From assembly GCA_009785705.1 (NCBI GenBank), contig WQVS01000002.1, positions 1-30,670 on the forward strand: 30,670 nt of DNA, read 5' to 3'. Below, in pieces: positions 1 to 8,136 of this stretch; position 1 is the stretch's first letter, and the number at the start of each line of letters is the position of its first letter. Both the position numbers and the translations under genes were made by a program. The notes beneath the pieces were generated by a model. The model was given only the letters and a program-made list of their open reading frames with translations, was not told where the DNA came from and made no database searches. The stretch comes from Coriobacteriia bacterium (GTDB lineage Bacteria; Actinomycetota; Coriobacteriia; WRKU01; WQUG01).

Positions 1-1
1 C

Positions 2-385
2 GAGGGCAAATGGATTGGCATCGGAGGAAAGTTCGAACATGGTGAATCCCCTGAGCAGTGTCTTGTTCGTGAGGTACAGGAAGAAACAGGACTCATTCTG
101 ACAGATTTCCAGCTGCGGGGACTGGTGACCTTCACCACAGAAGATGGGAGCAGTGATCCAATGCTCATCTTCGTCTACACAGCAACAGGTTTCACAGGCG
201 AAGTAGGCCATTGCAGCGAGGGGACCCTTCAATGGATCGACACAGATAAAATTCAAGACTTAAACCTATGGGCAGGTGACAGACTATTCTGGGAATGGAT
301 GCAGGAAAGCGACGATAAGCTATTTTCTGCAAGATTTACCTACAAGGGAGAAGACCTCACACACCATCAGGTTAGCTTTTACTAG
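2..385 (+). CDS. Nudix hydrolase (5'-truncated by window edge)
   Basis: The reading frame is open from the first bases of the window to the TAG at 383-385, so the start lies upstream. The visible part holds a complete Nudix box (G-x5-E-x7-REVQEETGL), with the metal-binding REVQEE at about codons 28-33 of the visible frame. It is preceded by a WIGIGGKFE segment of the type that forms the substrate-side strand. Nudix enzymes cleave nucleoside diphosphates linked to another group. Length and motif spacing suit an MutT/NUDT1-like 8-oxo-dGTP diphosphatase, but the substrate cannot be told from this fragment. A GTG at 125 could be mistaken for the start, but it lies after the Nudix box and cannot be the true one. 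The family call is firm; the substrate is unknown. Confidence 0.85.
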   Translation, partial: EGKWIGIGGKFEHGESPEQCLVREVQEETGLILTDFQLRGLVTFTTEDGSSDPMLIFVYTATGFTGEVGHCSEGTLQWIDTDKIQDLNLWAGDRLFWEWMQESDDKLFSARFTYKGEDLTHHQVSFY

Positions 386-513
386 TAGTCAGGCTAGATG
401 CAGAGAGCATCCCAAAGGCAGTGCCTGAAGTGCAGGATAGTAGTCGAAATCAGGGCAAGTTTGATTAGTGGTCACTCTCTCTACAACAGAGATTCACATA
501 TTCCCTATGGGGT

Positions 514-533
514 ACCGCCCTTTGTTTGGCGGT
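514..533 (+). other. Small hairpin in the 5' leader region of the carbonic anhydrase gene
   Basis: ACCGCC (514-519) pairs with GGCGGT (528-533) around an 8-nt loop. An overlapping, nearly complementary pair (GGTACCGC at 511, GCGGTATC at 537) offers an alternative longer fold. There is no T-run after it, so it is not an obvious terminator for the Nudix gene. Apart from this hairpin and the ribosome binding site, nothing was recognised in 386-586. Confidence 0.35.
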
Positions 534-586
534 GCTTGCGGTATCATTAGTGTGTTATTACCAGAAATCGAGAGGAGAATACCTAC

Positions 587-1156
587 ATGAATTTGCACTC
601 ACCCGATGTTCAAGTAACTGACAGCGATTTAGCACTAACGTATCTTAAGGAAGGGAATGCTCGTTTTGTAAACGATACCCCAATGCCTAGAGATACTAAC
701 AAGAAAGACCTAGAGCTAACAAAAGAAGCACAAAAGCCCTTTGCGGCAATCCTAACCTGCGCTGACTCACGCACAACACCAGAAATCTTCTTTGACCAGA
801 AGATTGGTGACCTATTCGTACTAAGAAATGCTGGTAACGTAGCTGATACTTCAGTACTTGGTTCGCTAGAATTTGGTGTAGAGCACCTAGGCGTAGCTGT
901 AGTAGTTGTTGTAGGTCACACAATGTGTGGCGCAGTTCATACCTCACACGCAGGTGCAACTGGTCTATCAGACAATCTGCAAGCAGTACTTGATGGCATC
1001 AGACCACACATCTCTTGTGATGGTGGAAAAGAAGATGCAACTCTAGAGAACACGCAGCGTCAAGTTGATGTTCTCAAGGCAAACGCAACTATCGCAAAGG
1101 TTCCTGTACTAGGAGCAAACTATGACATCGCAACAGGCGAGGTAACTTGGCTCTAA
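587..1156 (+). CDS. Beta-class carbonic anhydrase
   Basis: A 189-residue protein that reversibly hydrates CO2 to bicarbonate, presumably in the cytoplasm since no signal peptide is visible. The beta-class zinc site is intact: Cys58 with the Asp60-Arg62 dyad in CADSR, then His111 and Cys114 in the HTMCGA motif. The length is near the usual bacterial beta-CA. The ATG is preceded by GAGGAGA at a good distance, which supports this start. It stands alone between the Nudix gene and a strong terminator at 1217-1248, so it is probably a single-gene transcript. Bicarbonate supply could serve carbamoyl phosphate formation or fatty acid synthesis, but nothing here ties it to a particular pathway. The family is sure, the physiological role is not. 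Confidence 0.95.
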   Translation: MNLHSPDVQVTDSDLALTYLKEGNARFVNDTPMPRDTNKKDLELTKEAQKPFAAILTCADSRTTPEIFFDQKIGDLFVLRNAGNVADTSVLGSLEFGVEHLGVAVVVVVGHTMCGAVHTSHAGATGLSDNLQAVLDGIRPHISCDGGKEDATLENTQRQVDVLKANATIAKVPVLGANYDIATGEVTWL

Positions 1157-1216
1157 GTTAAAGAATCGATTGTCTGGCTGTAGAGCTTGACCAATCATCT
1201 TTGTAAATGCTTATGT

Positions 1217-1248
1217 AAAATGCCACCCCACTAAGAGGGTGGCATTTT
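1217..1248. terminator. Intrinsic terminator after the carbonic anhydrase gene
   Basis: AAAATGCCACCC (1217-1228) pairs perfectly with GGGTGGCATTTT (1237-1248) around an 8-nt loop, and a T follows. The symmetric A and T flanks mean it could also stop minus-strand transcription arriving from 1333. Confidence 0.85.
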
Positions 1249-1311
1249 TATTGACCTGCGATATGCGCTTATGTCAAGGGTATCTCTACAGGCTATGCAA
1301 ACATACGAGCG

Positions 1312-1334
1312 AAAAGTCCCAAACTGGGACTTTT
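1312..1334 (-). terminator. Intrinsic terminator overlapping the stop codon of the minus-strand flavoprotein gene
   Basis: AAAAGTCCC (1312-1320) and GGGACTTTT (1326-1334) form a 9-bp stem with a 5-nt loop. On the minus strand the hairpin begins inside the TAA stop (1335-1333), so termination follows the last codon directly and ends in a T4 run. Confidence 0.75.
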
Positions 1335-2427
1335 ACAGATTCTGGGTTACTTTTGATATCACGAACTCTGGTATGTATTTAGCGAACTTTTTGCCATTGC
1401 TTGAGGTCATGAAGGGGTAGATTTTCAGCCTGCGGGCTATGTCTTTTTTCAGGCGCAGTGTCTGTTGCTGATAGCTATCAAGCATTTCTTGAGCATCGTC
1501 ATGTGCCGCGATAGCCTGACCTACTGTCTTGCCTGTGTCGAGTGCCCAGCTGATGCCTTCACCACTGGTGGGGGATATAAATCCACCAGCCTCACCTGCT
1601 AAGAAGACAGCCCCCTTACCTGAGACCATACCCCATCCCACGTCATCTGCCGTTCTGTGACGCGGCGCAATCCAACCTTCGCGCTTTAGGCTTTCGCCAA
1701 TGGGCAGACGCTCGCGGAGTCTGTCCAGTATCTTATCTTGCAGCTCATGGGCACGTCTGGTATTGGGGAAATAGATGCAGCCCACCAGCACACGGTCATC
1801 TTTTGGAATAATATAGCCTGCCGCAAAGCCACGAATACCCGCAAAGTAAAAGCAGTCAAAAACAGGGTCAATGTCGCCTTCGCGCTTGCAGTAATCCTGT
1901 ACAGTAATATAGCGATTATAGGCTGGCAGGTCGATGCTTTTGCGCACCGTGCTTCTGGGTCCGTCTGCCCCCACGATGTGGTCGCTGACGATATGGACAA
2001 TCTCTCCTCCATGTTTGCGCAGCTTCGATTGCAGGCGCCCGCCTTCCAGTACTTCATGTTCCATAAAAGAAGTTGCATCCATAACCTCGACATTGTCGGG
2101 CAGTAGGCCCATCATCCATTCGTCAAAGGGGATACGGTCGACGTTCAAGAAGTGTAGGTCGACGTTTTTGATAATCTGCCTATCCCAGTCGTTAAAGCGA
2201 AACTGTACCGTAGGCGGGTCTAGTAGCAGAGATTCGGGTACGGGTTGAATCTCATTCAAGATGTTTTGCGATAAGGGGTGAATCATCCCCCCGCAGCTTT
2301 TATCGCGTGGCAGGGTAAAGGTGTCTATCATAAGTACTGGACCTTTTGCTGCGGCATAGTAGGCGGCCATAACACCTGCAGGACCAGTGCCTACAACTAG
2401 TGTTGTAACGTCTCTTAAGTGGGTCAC
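1333..2427 (-). CDS. FAD-dependent oxidoreductase, geranylgeranyl reductase family
   Basis: A flavoprotein of the geranylgeranyl reductase / digeranylgeranylglycerophospholipid reductase group. Evidence is the N-terminal Rossmann FAD motif GTGPAG about 14 residues in, the mid-protein GADGPRSTVR motif, and the late FAD-contact segment GEAGGFISPTSGEGI. The family reduces isoprenoid double bonds in lipids, menaquinone or chlorophyll tails; which substrate applies here cannot be read from sequence. The frame is open from a GTG at 2466, but I chose the GTG at 2427 because it has AGGAGT six bases upstream, while the 2466 start has no properly spaced site. That gives 364 residues beginning MTHLRDV. 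It lies 54 bases after azlD and is probably the last gene of the azlC-azlD operon. Family confident; start and substrate less so. Confidence 0.8.
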   Translation of the reverse strand: MTHLRDVTTLVVGTGPAGVMAAYYAAAKGPVLMIDTFTLPRDKSCGGMIHPLSQNILNEIQPVPESLLLDPPTVQFRFNDWDRQIIKNVDLHFLNVDRIPFDEWMMGLLPDNVEVMDATSFMEHEVLEGGRLQSKLRKHGGEIVHIVSDHIVGADGPRSTVRKSIDLPAYNRYITVQDYCKREGDIDPVFDCFYFAGIRGFAAGYIIPKDDRVLVGCIYFPNTRRAHELQDKILDRLRERLPIGESLKREGWIAPRHRTADDVGWGMVSGKGAVFLAGEAGGFISPTSGEGISWALDTGKTVGQAIAAHDDAQEMLDSYQQQTLRLKKDIARRLKIYPFMTSSNGKKFAKYIPEFVISKVTQNL

Positions 2428-2481
2428 TGAGTTACTCCTATACTTGTTAGATTGCGCGTTGCTCACGCCTTGTTTTACGTG

Positions 2482-2895
2482 TTATGTACCAAGGAGCAAT
2501 TGTAGCAGTGCAAACACAGCGATTCCAGCCAATGTAGCCCCAATGAAGCTCTTAGTATAGCGATAGACCAGCATTGCCGTAAGTGCCCCCAGAACACCGG
2601 GTAGAGGCATGAGGAACATGCCAGTTATATCGGGTGTGCTGCCTCCGTCTTGTGCGTAGGGTAGGACTGCCTGATAGGCTTGAAGTTCTGCGCGGAAGGT
2701 ATCCACTGCAGGAATCACAACCTCAACAGCAACCAGTGCCCCCATGACGGCAACGGGCATATAGGACAGCCAGCGTATGATGGGGCGAGGGATGTCAAGG
2801 CGCGATACTACAGCAAGAGGGATGAAGCGTAGTGCGAAATTCGCTAGGCATAGCCCTAGGATGAGCAAATATATAGTGACAGGGGAGAGCTCCAT
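2482..2895 (-). CDS. azlD: AzlD-family branched-chain amino acid transport subunit
   Basis: A 137-residue, very hydrophobic protein with about four membrane segments, matching the size and layout of AzlD, the small partner of AzlC. In characterised systems the pair exports branched-chain amino acids or their analogues. The conserved N-terminal LRFIPLAVVSRLDIPRP and the PGVLGALTAMLVYR region support the family. Its ATG overlaps the azlC stop by one base (TAATG), with AGGAGG just upstream inside azlC, so the two are translationally coupled. The true substrate is unknown. Confidence 0.85.
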   Translation of the reverse strand: MELSPVTIYLLILGLCLANFALRFIPLAVVSRLDIPRPIIRWLSYMPVAVMGALVAVEVVIPAVDTFRAELQAYQAVLPYAQDGGSTPDITGMFLMPLPGVLGALTAMLVYRYTKSFIGATLAGIAVFALLQLLLGT

Positions 2896-3725
2896 TAGGG
2901 GGTGTCCTCCTCTGCCTTTGTTGCTTTGTCTGCTTTTGTGGACTGCGCTGCACTGGATATGCGAGTGTCTGCACCTGGTTCGGATGCTGTTATTAGAGCC
3001 TCTTCAGCACTTTCATTTTCAGGTAGGATTATTACAGCGATAGTTGCTGCAGCAATTGCTGCGATGACAGCATACCAGTAGATTTCAAGTTGTAGCCCTA
3101 GTAGATTGAGACCATAGAGAGCCATGACGAAGAATCCAGCCCCAATGCCGCAGTAGATTTGCTTACGGTTGTTGGCTAGGGCAATGAAGAGTGCGGCATA
3201 CATTGCAGGCATGGCAAAGTGAATCCCAAAGGCAGAGAGGTCACTCATGTGCTGTGACCCTATAGCGCCAATGCTTGTCCCTGTTATCCATCCTAGCCAA
3301 CTCGTGGTGCCTACCCCAAGCATACTTGAAGGACTTGCTCTAAGTTCGCGAATCTCTGCACTGTTTATGGCAAAGCTTTCGTCAGTAATGGTGAAGCCCA
3401 GCCAGGCAAGGATGCGCATCTTTAAGCCATGCAGATGTGCCGAAAGTGTCACACTAAGCAGTGCATAACGCAGGTTAACAACGGTGGAAGCTAGAACACT
3501 TGCGATAACAGAACCACTAAGGGCAAGTGTTGAGAGCGCTACGAATTGACCTGAGCCAGAAAGCACGAGTGCCGAGGTGAGTATCGCCTGAAAAGGGGAA
3601 AAGCCATAACTAACAGCAAGCATCCCAAAAGCGATTCCTATAGGAAGATAGCCTAAGAATATGGGAATCCCGGAACGAACTCCTGCTCGAAATTCTCCCC
3701 AGTCTATGCTTCCTCCAGTCACCAT
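2895..3725 (-). CDS. azlC: AzlC-family branched-chain amino acid exporter, large subunit
   Basis: An integral membrane protein with several hydrophobic segments and the family-typical N-terminal stretch GIPIFLGYLPIGIAFG. It forms an exporter with AzlD, encoded directly downstream with a one-base overlap. The C-terminus ends in a charged, Lys/Glu/Asp-rich cytoplasmic tail. The frame opens at a GTG at 3764, but that codon falls inside a 39-bp tandem repeat, so I prefer the ATG at 3725 (MVTGGSIDWGEF), which aligns better with normal AzlC N-termini. No well-spaced ribosome binding site precedes either, so the start is uncertain; an AAGGG abuts 3725. Confident on family, moderate on start. Confidence 0.82.
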   Translation of the reverse strand: MVTGGSIDWGEFRAGVRSGIPIFLGYLPIGIAFGMLAVSYGFSPFQAILTSALVLSGSGQFVALSTLALSGSVIASVLASTVVNLRYALLSVTLSAHLHGLKMRILAWLGFTITDESFAINSAEIRELRASPSSMLGVGTTSWLGWITGTSIGAIGSQHMSDLSAFGIHFAMPAMYAALFIALANNRKQIYCGIGAGFFVMALYGLNLLGLQLEIYWYAVIAAIAAATIAVIILPENESAEEALITASEPGADTRISSAAQSTKADKATKAEEDTP

Positions 3726-3750
3726 CCCTTGATGGTAACACGAGTGGAGC

Positions 3751-3828
3751 GAGCGAAGCACCACCGCAGGTGAGTGCTTCTAGCGAGCGGAGCGAAGCAC
3801 CACAGCAGGTGAGTGCTTCTAGCGAGCG
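3751..3828. repeat. Two tandem copies of a 39-bp hairpin-forming repeat upstream of azlC
   Basis: Units 3751-3789 and 3790-3828 are 39 bp each, directly abutting, and differ at one position (CCACCG versus CCACAG). Each unit can fold: GAAGCAC plus CACC pairs with GGTG plus GTGCTTC, with one bulged A and a small loop; the single difference falls at the loop end of the stem. The repeats lie in the divergent azlC/hemE gap and would be in the azlC 5' leader if transcription starts beyond 3828. Confidence 0.85.
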
Positions 3829-3883
3829 AAATGATGTGTCGCCGAAGGCAACAAATCTTTCCTCTTGTTACTTATGTGGCAAA

Positions 3884-3929
3884 TTGTTTGCTATTTTCTG
3901 TCCGCTATAAACAGGCGCAGAGCTATAAT
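3884..3929 (+). promoter_or_regulatory. Candidate promoter for the hemE operon
   Basis: TTGTTT (3884-3889) is followed after 16 bases by TATAAA (3906-3911). A perfect TATAAT lies at 3924-3929 but lacks a clear -35 partner. Either would give a leader of roughly 55-80 bases before the hemE start. Based on sigma70-like consensus only. Confidence 0.45.
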
Positions 3930-3993
3930 GTAATGCAGTGTTACAAATCTGGTTATAGATATTGTTTTGGCAAAACCGACATAGGAGGTAAGT

Positions 3994-5076
3994 ATGGCGT
4001 TCAATGACTTGTTCCTTCGTGCTGCTCGTTTGGAGCAGACCGAGGCCACCCCAGTATGGATGATGCGTCAGGCTGGACGTTACATGAGCGAATATCGCGA
4101 AATTCGTGCAAATAAGACTTTTCTTGAAATGTGCTACGACCCAGACCTTGCTGTAGAAGTGACTTTGCAGCCAGTAGATTTGATTGGTGTGGATGCCGCA
4201 ATCCTATTCAGTGACATCCTAGTGTTGTTCCCTGGTATGGGACTAGACCTAGAGTTCCAGTCAGGCATTGGTCCTCTAATCAACAACCCCATCCGTTCAA
4301 AGGCAGACGCAGAAGCGCTTAAGTTTGGTGACCCTTTGCGTGATACTCCCTATGTAATGGAATCAATTAAAATTGCTCGCAATGAACTGAAAGACAAAGT
4401 GCCTCTCATCGGCTTCAGTGGCGCACCCTTCACTTTGGCAAGCTATGCCATTGAAGGTCGCGGCACACGTGAATTCATTAACTGCAAATCATTCATGTGG
4501 AATGAACCAGAGGGCTGGGACATTCTGATGACGAAGTTCACAAAGTCAATCACAGACTACATGTGTGCACAAATCGATGCAGGAGTACAAGCTATCCAGC
4601 TCTTCGATAGTTGGGTTGGTTTTGTGTCACCAATCGATTATGAAAAGCGTATCCTGCCTTATTCAAAGCAGGTACTTGATGCAGTTACTGCCTACGCAAA
4701 GGGTAAGGGCGAGGACGGAAAAGATGTTCCTGTTATCCACTTTGCCAATGGCGCCACATCAATGATGGACCTAGTCCAAAAAGCAGGCGGAAACATTTTG
4801 GGTCTAGACTGGCGTCTGGACATGAAGAATGCTGTAAAGACCATCGACCCGAAGTTTGGTCTGCAGGGTAACATCGACCCGATTACTCTTTATGCAAGCG
4901 AAGAAATCATCAAGGATACAGTAGTCGACATTCTAGAGGCTGTGGGTACCCGTCCAGGACACATCTTTAATCTAGGTCACGGTATCAACAAAAATACCGA
5001 CCCAGACAAGGCGAGGTTCTTTATCCGAACAGTACAAGAAGAGTCCCGTCGTATCCGCACACGAGAGAGCGCCTAA
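3994..5076 (+). CDS. hemE: Uroporphyrinogen decarboxylase
   Basis: A 360-residue cytoplasmic enzyme that removes four carboxyl groups from uroporphyrinogen III to give coproporphyrinogen III. Both family signatures are present: PVWMMRQAGRY at residues 20-30, whose arginines bind substrate carboxylates, and GFSGAPFTLASY at about 140-151. The length is normal. The ATG follows a strong AGGAGG at 3983. It is the first gene of a heme cluster on the plus strand. The next gene, hemH, lies 166 bases downstream after two conserved hairpins, so transcription of the rest could be modulated there. This enzyme is shared by the protoporphyrin and coproporphyrin routes and does not itself distinguish them. 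Very confident. Confidence 0.97.
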   Translation: MAFNDLFLRAARLEQTEATPVWMMRQAGRYMSEYREIRANKTFLEMCYDPDLAVEVTLQPVDLIGVDAAILFSDILVLFPGMGLDLEFQSGIGPLINNPIRSKADAEALKFGDPLRDTPYVMESIKIARNELKDKVPLIGFSGAPFTLASYAIEGRGTREFINCKSFMWNEPEGWDILMTKFTKSITDYMCAQIDAGVQAIQLFDSWVGFVSPIDYEKRILPYSKQVLDAVTAYAKGKGEDGKDVPVIHFANGATSMMDLVQKAGGNILGLDWRLDMKNAVKTIDPKFGLQGNIDPITLYASEEIIKDTVVDILEAVGTRPGHIFNLGHGINKNTDPDKARFFIRTVQEESRRIRTRESA

Positions 5077-5087
5077 ATGACAATTTT

Positions 5088-5188
5088 GGATTCTCGCGTA
5101 CGTTGTACGCCACGTATCCGTGGTCGCGCATGAAAAAGCGATTAAGCGGTGATGCGGAACACTTGCGTGCGTTGCACGCGGCGTATTC
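5088..5188 (+). repeat. Pair of 32-nt hairpins with compensatory changes between hemE and hemH
   Basis: Unit 1 is 5088-5119 and unit 2 is 5157-5188; both are 32 nt and have the same parts in the same order. Unit 1 has the stem GCGTAC-GTT-GTACGC; unit 2 has GCGTGC-GTT-GCACGC, so an A-T pair has become G-C with pairing kept. Both are followed by a CGTATYC sequence and closed by a short basal stem (GGAT/ATCC in unit 1, GAA/TTC in unit 2). No T-run follows, so a role as a simple terminator is unlikely. Confidence 0.75.
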
Positions 5189-5242
5189 AGCCTCGCCACT
5201 TACTCATCTTCTTCAAGCACGACTTGAGCATCGAAAGAAATA

Positions 5243-6223
5243 ATGCAAAACGTTAAAACGGGCATATTATTAGTTGGATTTGGGGGACCTCGTTCTTTGG
5301 ACGAGGTCGCTCCTATGTTGCAGCGCGTAATGGGCTTTACTCCGCCCCCTGCTGTGGTGACAGCGGCTTGTGAAAAGTACAAGCTGATTGGGGGGAAGTC
5401 TCCCAATGTGGACATTGCTTATGCCATAGCTAAAGATTTAGAAGCTGGCTTAAGCAGCAGAGGTTTGACCGAAGAATTGGGAGAGGATATCCAGCTGGTT
5501 GAAGTCGCCATGGGCTTCACAGAGCCTTTTCTAGAAGATAGCCTGAAGCGCCTTGCAGATGCTGGATGTGAGTGCATTGTCTATCTGTCTATGACAGCCT
5601 ATGAGTCATGGGCGGCCTGGGAAGGCCCTTATCAGCGCACCGTTGAAGCGGCTGCAGAGCTAGGCATTAATGAGGTAGTGCGCGCGCCTGTATTCGGACT
5701 AAGTCTTGCCTATGTGCAGGCTCATGCAGATATCTTGCACAAGACCCTTGCCTGGCTAGGTGCTACTGGTGGTGAGCGCATTATTTTTGTCGCACATTCA
5801 TTACCTGTTGATGATTCGCTAGAAACCCCAGAACGTTATGAGCAGCAGCTGCTTGCTGCAATCGATGACGTAAAGGAAAGATTCAAGGAAGACTGGACTG
5901 AGGAGTTTCCTTCCAGTGCGCTAGCCTATGTTTCAATGGGTGCACGCGGAGGAAAGTGGCTTGGCCCCTCTCTTAATGAGGCTATGCGAGACATTGTCGC
6001 AAGTAATGCTCAAACGGCTATTGTTTGCCCCTTAGGCTTTGCTACCGACCACATGGAAGTTCTTTATGACTTAGATATTGCTGCAGCAAAAGAGGCTGAG
6101 GCACTAGGATTAGGATTTGAGCGTACTTCTACGCTTGCTACAGCAGAATCAATACACCTTGCATTAATTGAAGCTATGATGGAATCTGTTCAGATTGCGC
6201 TAGCGGAAGGGAGAACCCCTTGA
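5243..6223 (+). CDS. hemH: Ferrochelatase (coproporphyrin ferrochelatase type likely)
   Basis: A 326-residue enzyme that inserts ferrous iron into a porphyrin. N-terminal ILLVGFGGPRSLDEV is the typical ferrochelatase opening. The catalytic histidine is His185 in the FVAHSLPVDD motif, and the C-terminal CPLGFATDHMEVLYDLD block (the conserved glutamate is in HMEVLYD) is intact. In actinobacteria the homologue normally uses coproporphyrin III (CpfC), and co-location with HemY/CgoX-like oxidases fits that; this assignment is inference. The ribosome binding site is weak (GAAAGAAA), but the start matches the family N-terminus. The stop TGA overlaps the next gene's ATG (TGATG), indicating translational coupling. 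Confidence 0.95.
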   Translation: MQNVKTGILLVGFGGPRSLDEVAPMLQRVMGFTPPPAVVTAACEKYKLIGGKSPNVDIAYAIAKDLEAGLSSRGLTEELGEDIQLVEVAMGFTEPFLEDSLKRLADAGCECIVYLSMTAYESWAAWEGPYQRTVEAAAELGINEVVRAPVFGLSLAYVQAHADILHKTLAWLGATGGERIIFVAHSLPVDDSLETPERYEQQLLAAIDDVKERFKEDWTEEFPSSALAYVSMGARGGKWLGPSLNEAMRDIVASNAQTAIVCPLGFATDHMEVLYDLDIAAAKEAEALGLGFERTSTLATAESIHLALIEAMMESVQIALAEGRTP

Positions 6224-8136
6224 TGAGGTCAGCAGAAATAAAAGATATCGCAGATAGGGCAGATGCAGCAAGGGCAGTCGAATCAGCAGGCATAAAGGGG
6301 AATAGTAAGCCTTTTCATGTGGCGATAATAGGCGCAGGAATTGCAGGACTTGGAGCTGCCTATCAGCTAAAGCGGGCAGCAGATGCAGGTCACAATATTA
6401 GCTATTCCGTGTATGAATCAGACGCACGCGTAGGTGGTCAGCTATGGACTGACCGACCACCTTTACCCTGTGGTGGCACTGCTATTGCAGATGGTGGCAG
6501 CGATTCGTACCTTAGTCGAAAGACTGCATCTATGTCGCGCGTCGCGCGCTATATGGGCACTGAAGATGAACTAATTGGAACAGATGAATCAAAGAAGCAG
6601 ACCTTCATTGTGAAGGGTGGCAAGCTAGTTCCTCTGCCAGATGGCATCATGATGTTTGCTCCTACAAAAATCTTACCCATGGCAACAACAAAACTCTATT
6701 CGTGGCCAGCAAAGTTTCGCATGGCACTAGATATAATTATGCCCCGCAGGAAACGTGCACAGGGAGAAGATGAAAGTATTGGCTCACTAGTACGTCGACG
6801 CCTAGGCAATGAGTGCTACGAACGCTTGGCAGAGCCCCTAACAGGGGGAATCAATGGCTCAGACCCTGACACTATGTCAACGCTAGGTACTTATCCCATG
6901 TTATTAGAGATGGAAGAAAAGTATGGCTCGCTAATTCTAGGCTTCCTGGCTCAAAGAAAAATGGTAGAGGAGATGAAAAAGAAGCATCCTCCAAGACCGG
7001 GTAAGCCAGCCTCAACTTTCTTTAGCTCAAGCAAAAAAGGGCTAGATGACTATACAAACTCTATGGCAAAGGCCATAGGTGAAGAAAATATCTACCTAAG
7101 TACACCAGTAAGCGCCATCAAGCGAAACGCAGATGGCAAGTATGAACTGACGATTTCTGATGAAGCTAACACAGAAATCATTCGCTATTCAGGTATCCAA
7201 CATGACGAAGCAGGCAATCAGATTGCAGAAGACACAGATGTTGTTCGCAGTGGAGGATATGAGGGGCATCCGCCACGTCCTCGTCGCACTGTTGACGCAC
7301 TGTCAGAACTTCCCCCTGCGGAGTGTGTCGGAGTACCCCCCATATCCTCCACTACTGCACTTACTGATGAGATAGCTGCAAAGGAGATGAGGGGTGACTC
7401 AGCAAGCTCCGCAGCCACAGCCTGCTTAAAGGATGATGCGTGTTGTTGCGAGGACATTGCAGAGCACCTCTTATCTCCTTTGCAGCGAAAAGTTCGAGCA
7501 GATGCTGTGGTGATAACATCTCCAGCATGGACAGCAGGGGAACTGCTGGAAGATTTGGCTCCAGAAGCAGCAGAAATTCTGTCCAATATCCCACATTCAT
7601 CCTGTGCAACCATAATCACAGCATGGAACAAAGATGACGCAGATTTTGATAAGAATTGGCACGGAATTCTGGCCCCTGGTATAGAGAGGCAAGCCGTAAC
7701 AGGCATATCGCTTATGTCATCAAAGTGGGCAGGACGTGCCCCAGACAACTCCATTCTGCTGCGTGGTTTCGTAGGTGGGGCACGTGATGACAGTACGCAT
7801 AATCTGCCTGATGAAGAACTGATAGAACTTTGCCGCAAAACCTATGTTGATTTACTCGGACTAAAGCCAGATGCAAAACCAACATACGCAAAGGTCTTCC
7901 GGTTCCCCCGTGCAATGCCGCAGTATATTGTGGGACACAATGATCGTATGGACGTACTCAACAACTATATGAGTCAACAGGTGGGTCTTTCCCTTGGAGG
8001 AGCAGCCTACACAGGGGTTGGTGTGCCCAATTGCATGGAAAGTGGCGAGGCGGCCGCGAGGAAAGTAATGCAAGAAGTGGGCATTGATTATGCAGACCCA
8101 GTAGAGAAGCGTCGTGGCCCAGGAGGACCAAGATAA
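6223..8136 (+). CDS. HemY/CgoX-like porphyrinogen oxidase, paralogue 1, with a Cys-containing insertion
   Basis: An FAD-dependent oxidase of the HemY/CgoX family, 637 residues from the ATG at 6223. I prefer this start to the TTG at 6220 because it couples to the hemH stop and has GGAAGGGAG upstream. The dinucleotide motif GAGIAGLGAAY lies near residues 37-47, after a 30-residue extension, followed by ARVGGQLW. The C-terminal FAD segment GGAAYTGVGVPNCMESGEAA is present. Relative to the paralogue downstream, it carries about 95 extra residues (roughly 318-424), rich in Pro, Ala and Ser, with Cys402 and a Cys408-410 triplet. The family oxidises coproporphyrinogen or protoporphyrinogen to the porphyrin. 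The stop overlaps the next start (TAATG). Having two paralogues may mean division of labour or a heterodimer; which one carries the classic activity is unknown. Confidence 0.85.
   Translation: MRSAEIKDIADRADAARAVESAGIKGNSKPFHVAIIGAGIAGLGAAYQLKRAADAGHNISYSVYESDARVGGQLWTDRPPLPCGGTAIADGGSDSYLSRKTASMSRVARYMGTEDELIGTDESKKQTFIVKGGKLVPLPDGIMMFAPTKILPMATTKLYSWPAKFRMALDIIMPRRKRAQGEDESIGSLVRRRLGNECYERLAEPLTGGINGSDPDTMSTLGTYPMLLEMEEKYGSLILGFLAQRKMVEEMKKKHPPRPGKPASTFFSSSKKGLDDYTNSMAKAIGEENIYLSTPVSAIKRNADGKYELTISDEANTEIIRYSGIQHDEAGNQIAEDTDVVRSGGYEGHPPRPRRTVDALSELPPAECVGVPPISSTTALTDEIAAKEMRGDSASSAATACLKDDACCCEDIAEHLLSPLQRKVRADAVVITSPAWTAGELLEDLAPEAAEILSNIPHSSCATIITAWNKDDADFDKNWHGILAPGIERQAVTGISLMSSKWAGRAPDNSILLRGFVGGARDDSTHNLPDEELIELCRKTYVDLLGLKPDAKPTYAKVFRFPRAMPQYIVGHNDRMDVLNNYMSQQVGLSLGGAAYTGVGVPNCMESGEAAARKVMQEVGIDYADPVEKRRGPGGPR

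Noticed and set aside
3741..3830. CRISPR-like repeat upstream of azlC
   Set aside because: The two 39-bp units abut with no spacers, and no cas genes are present.
3813..4007. 64-codon open frame before hemE
   Set aside because: It begins within the 39-bp repeat, covers the hemE promoter and ends inside hemE in another frame.
7218..7838. 206-codon antisense frame inside the first hemY-like gene
   Set aside because: It is opposite to the insertion region; Ser-rich, no motif, no ribosome binding site. A shadow of the coding strand.
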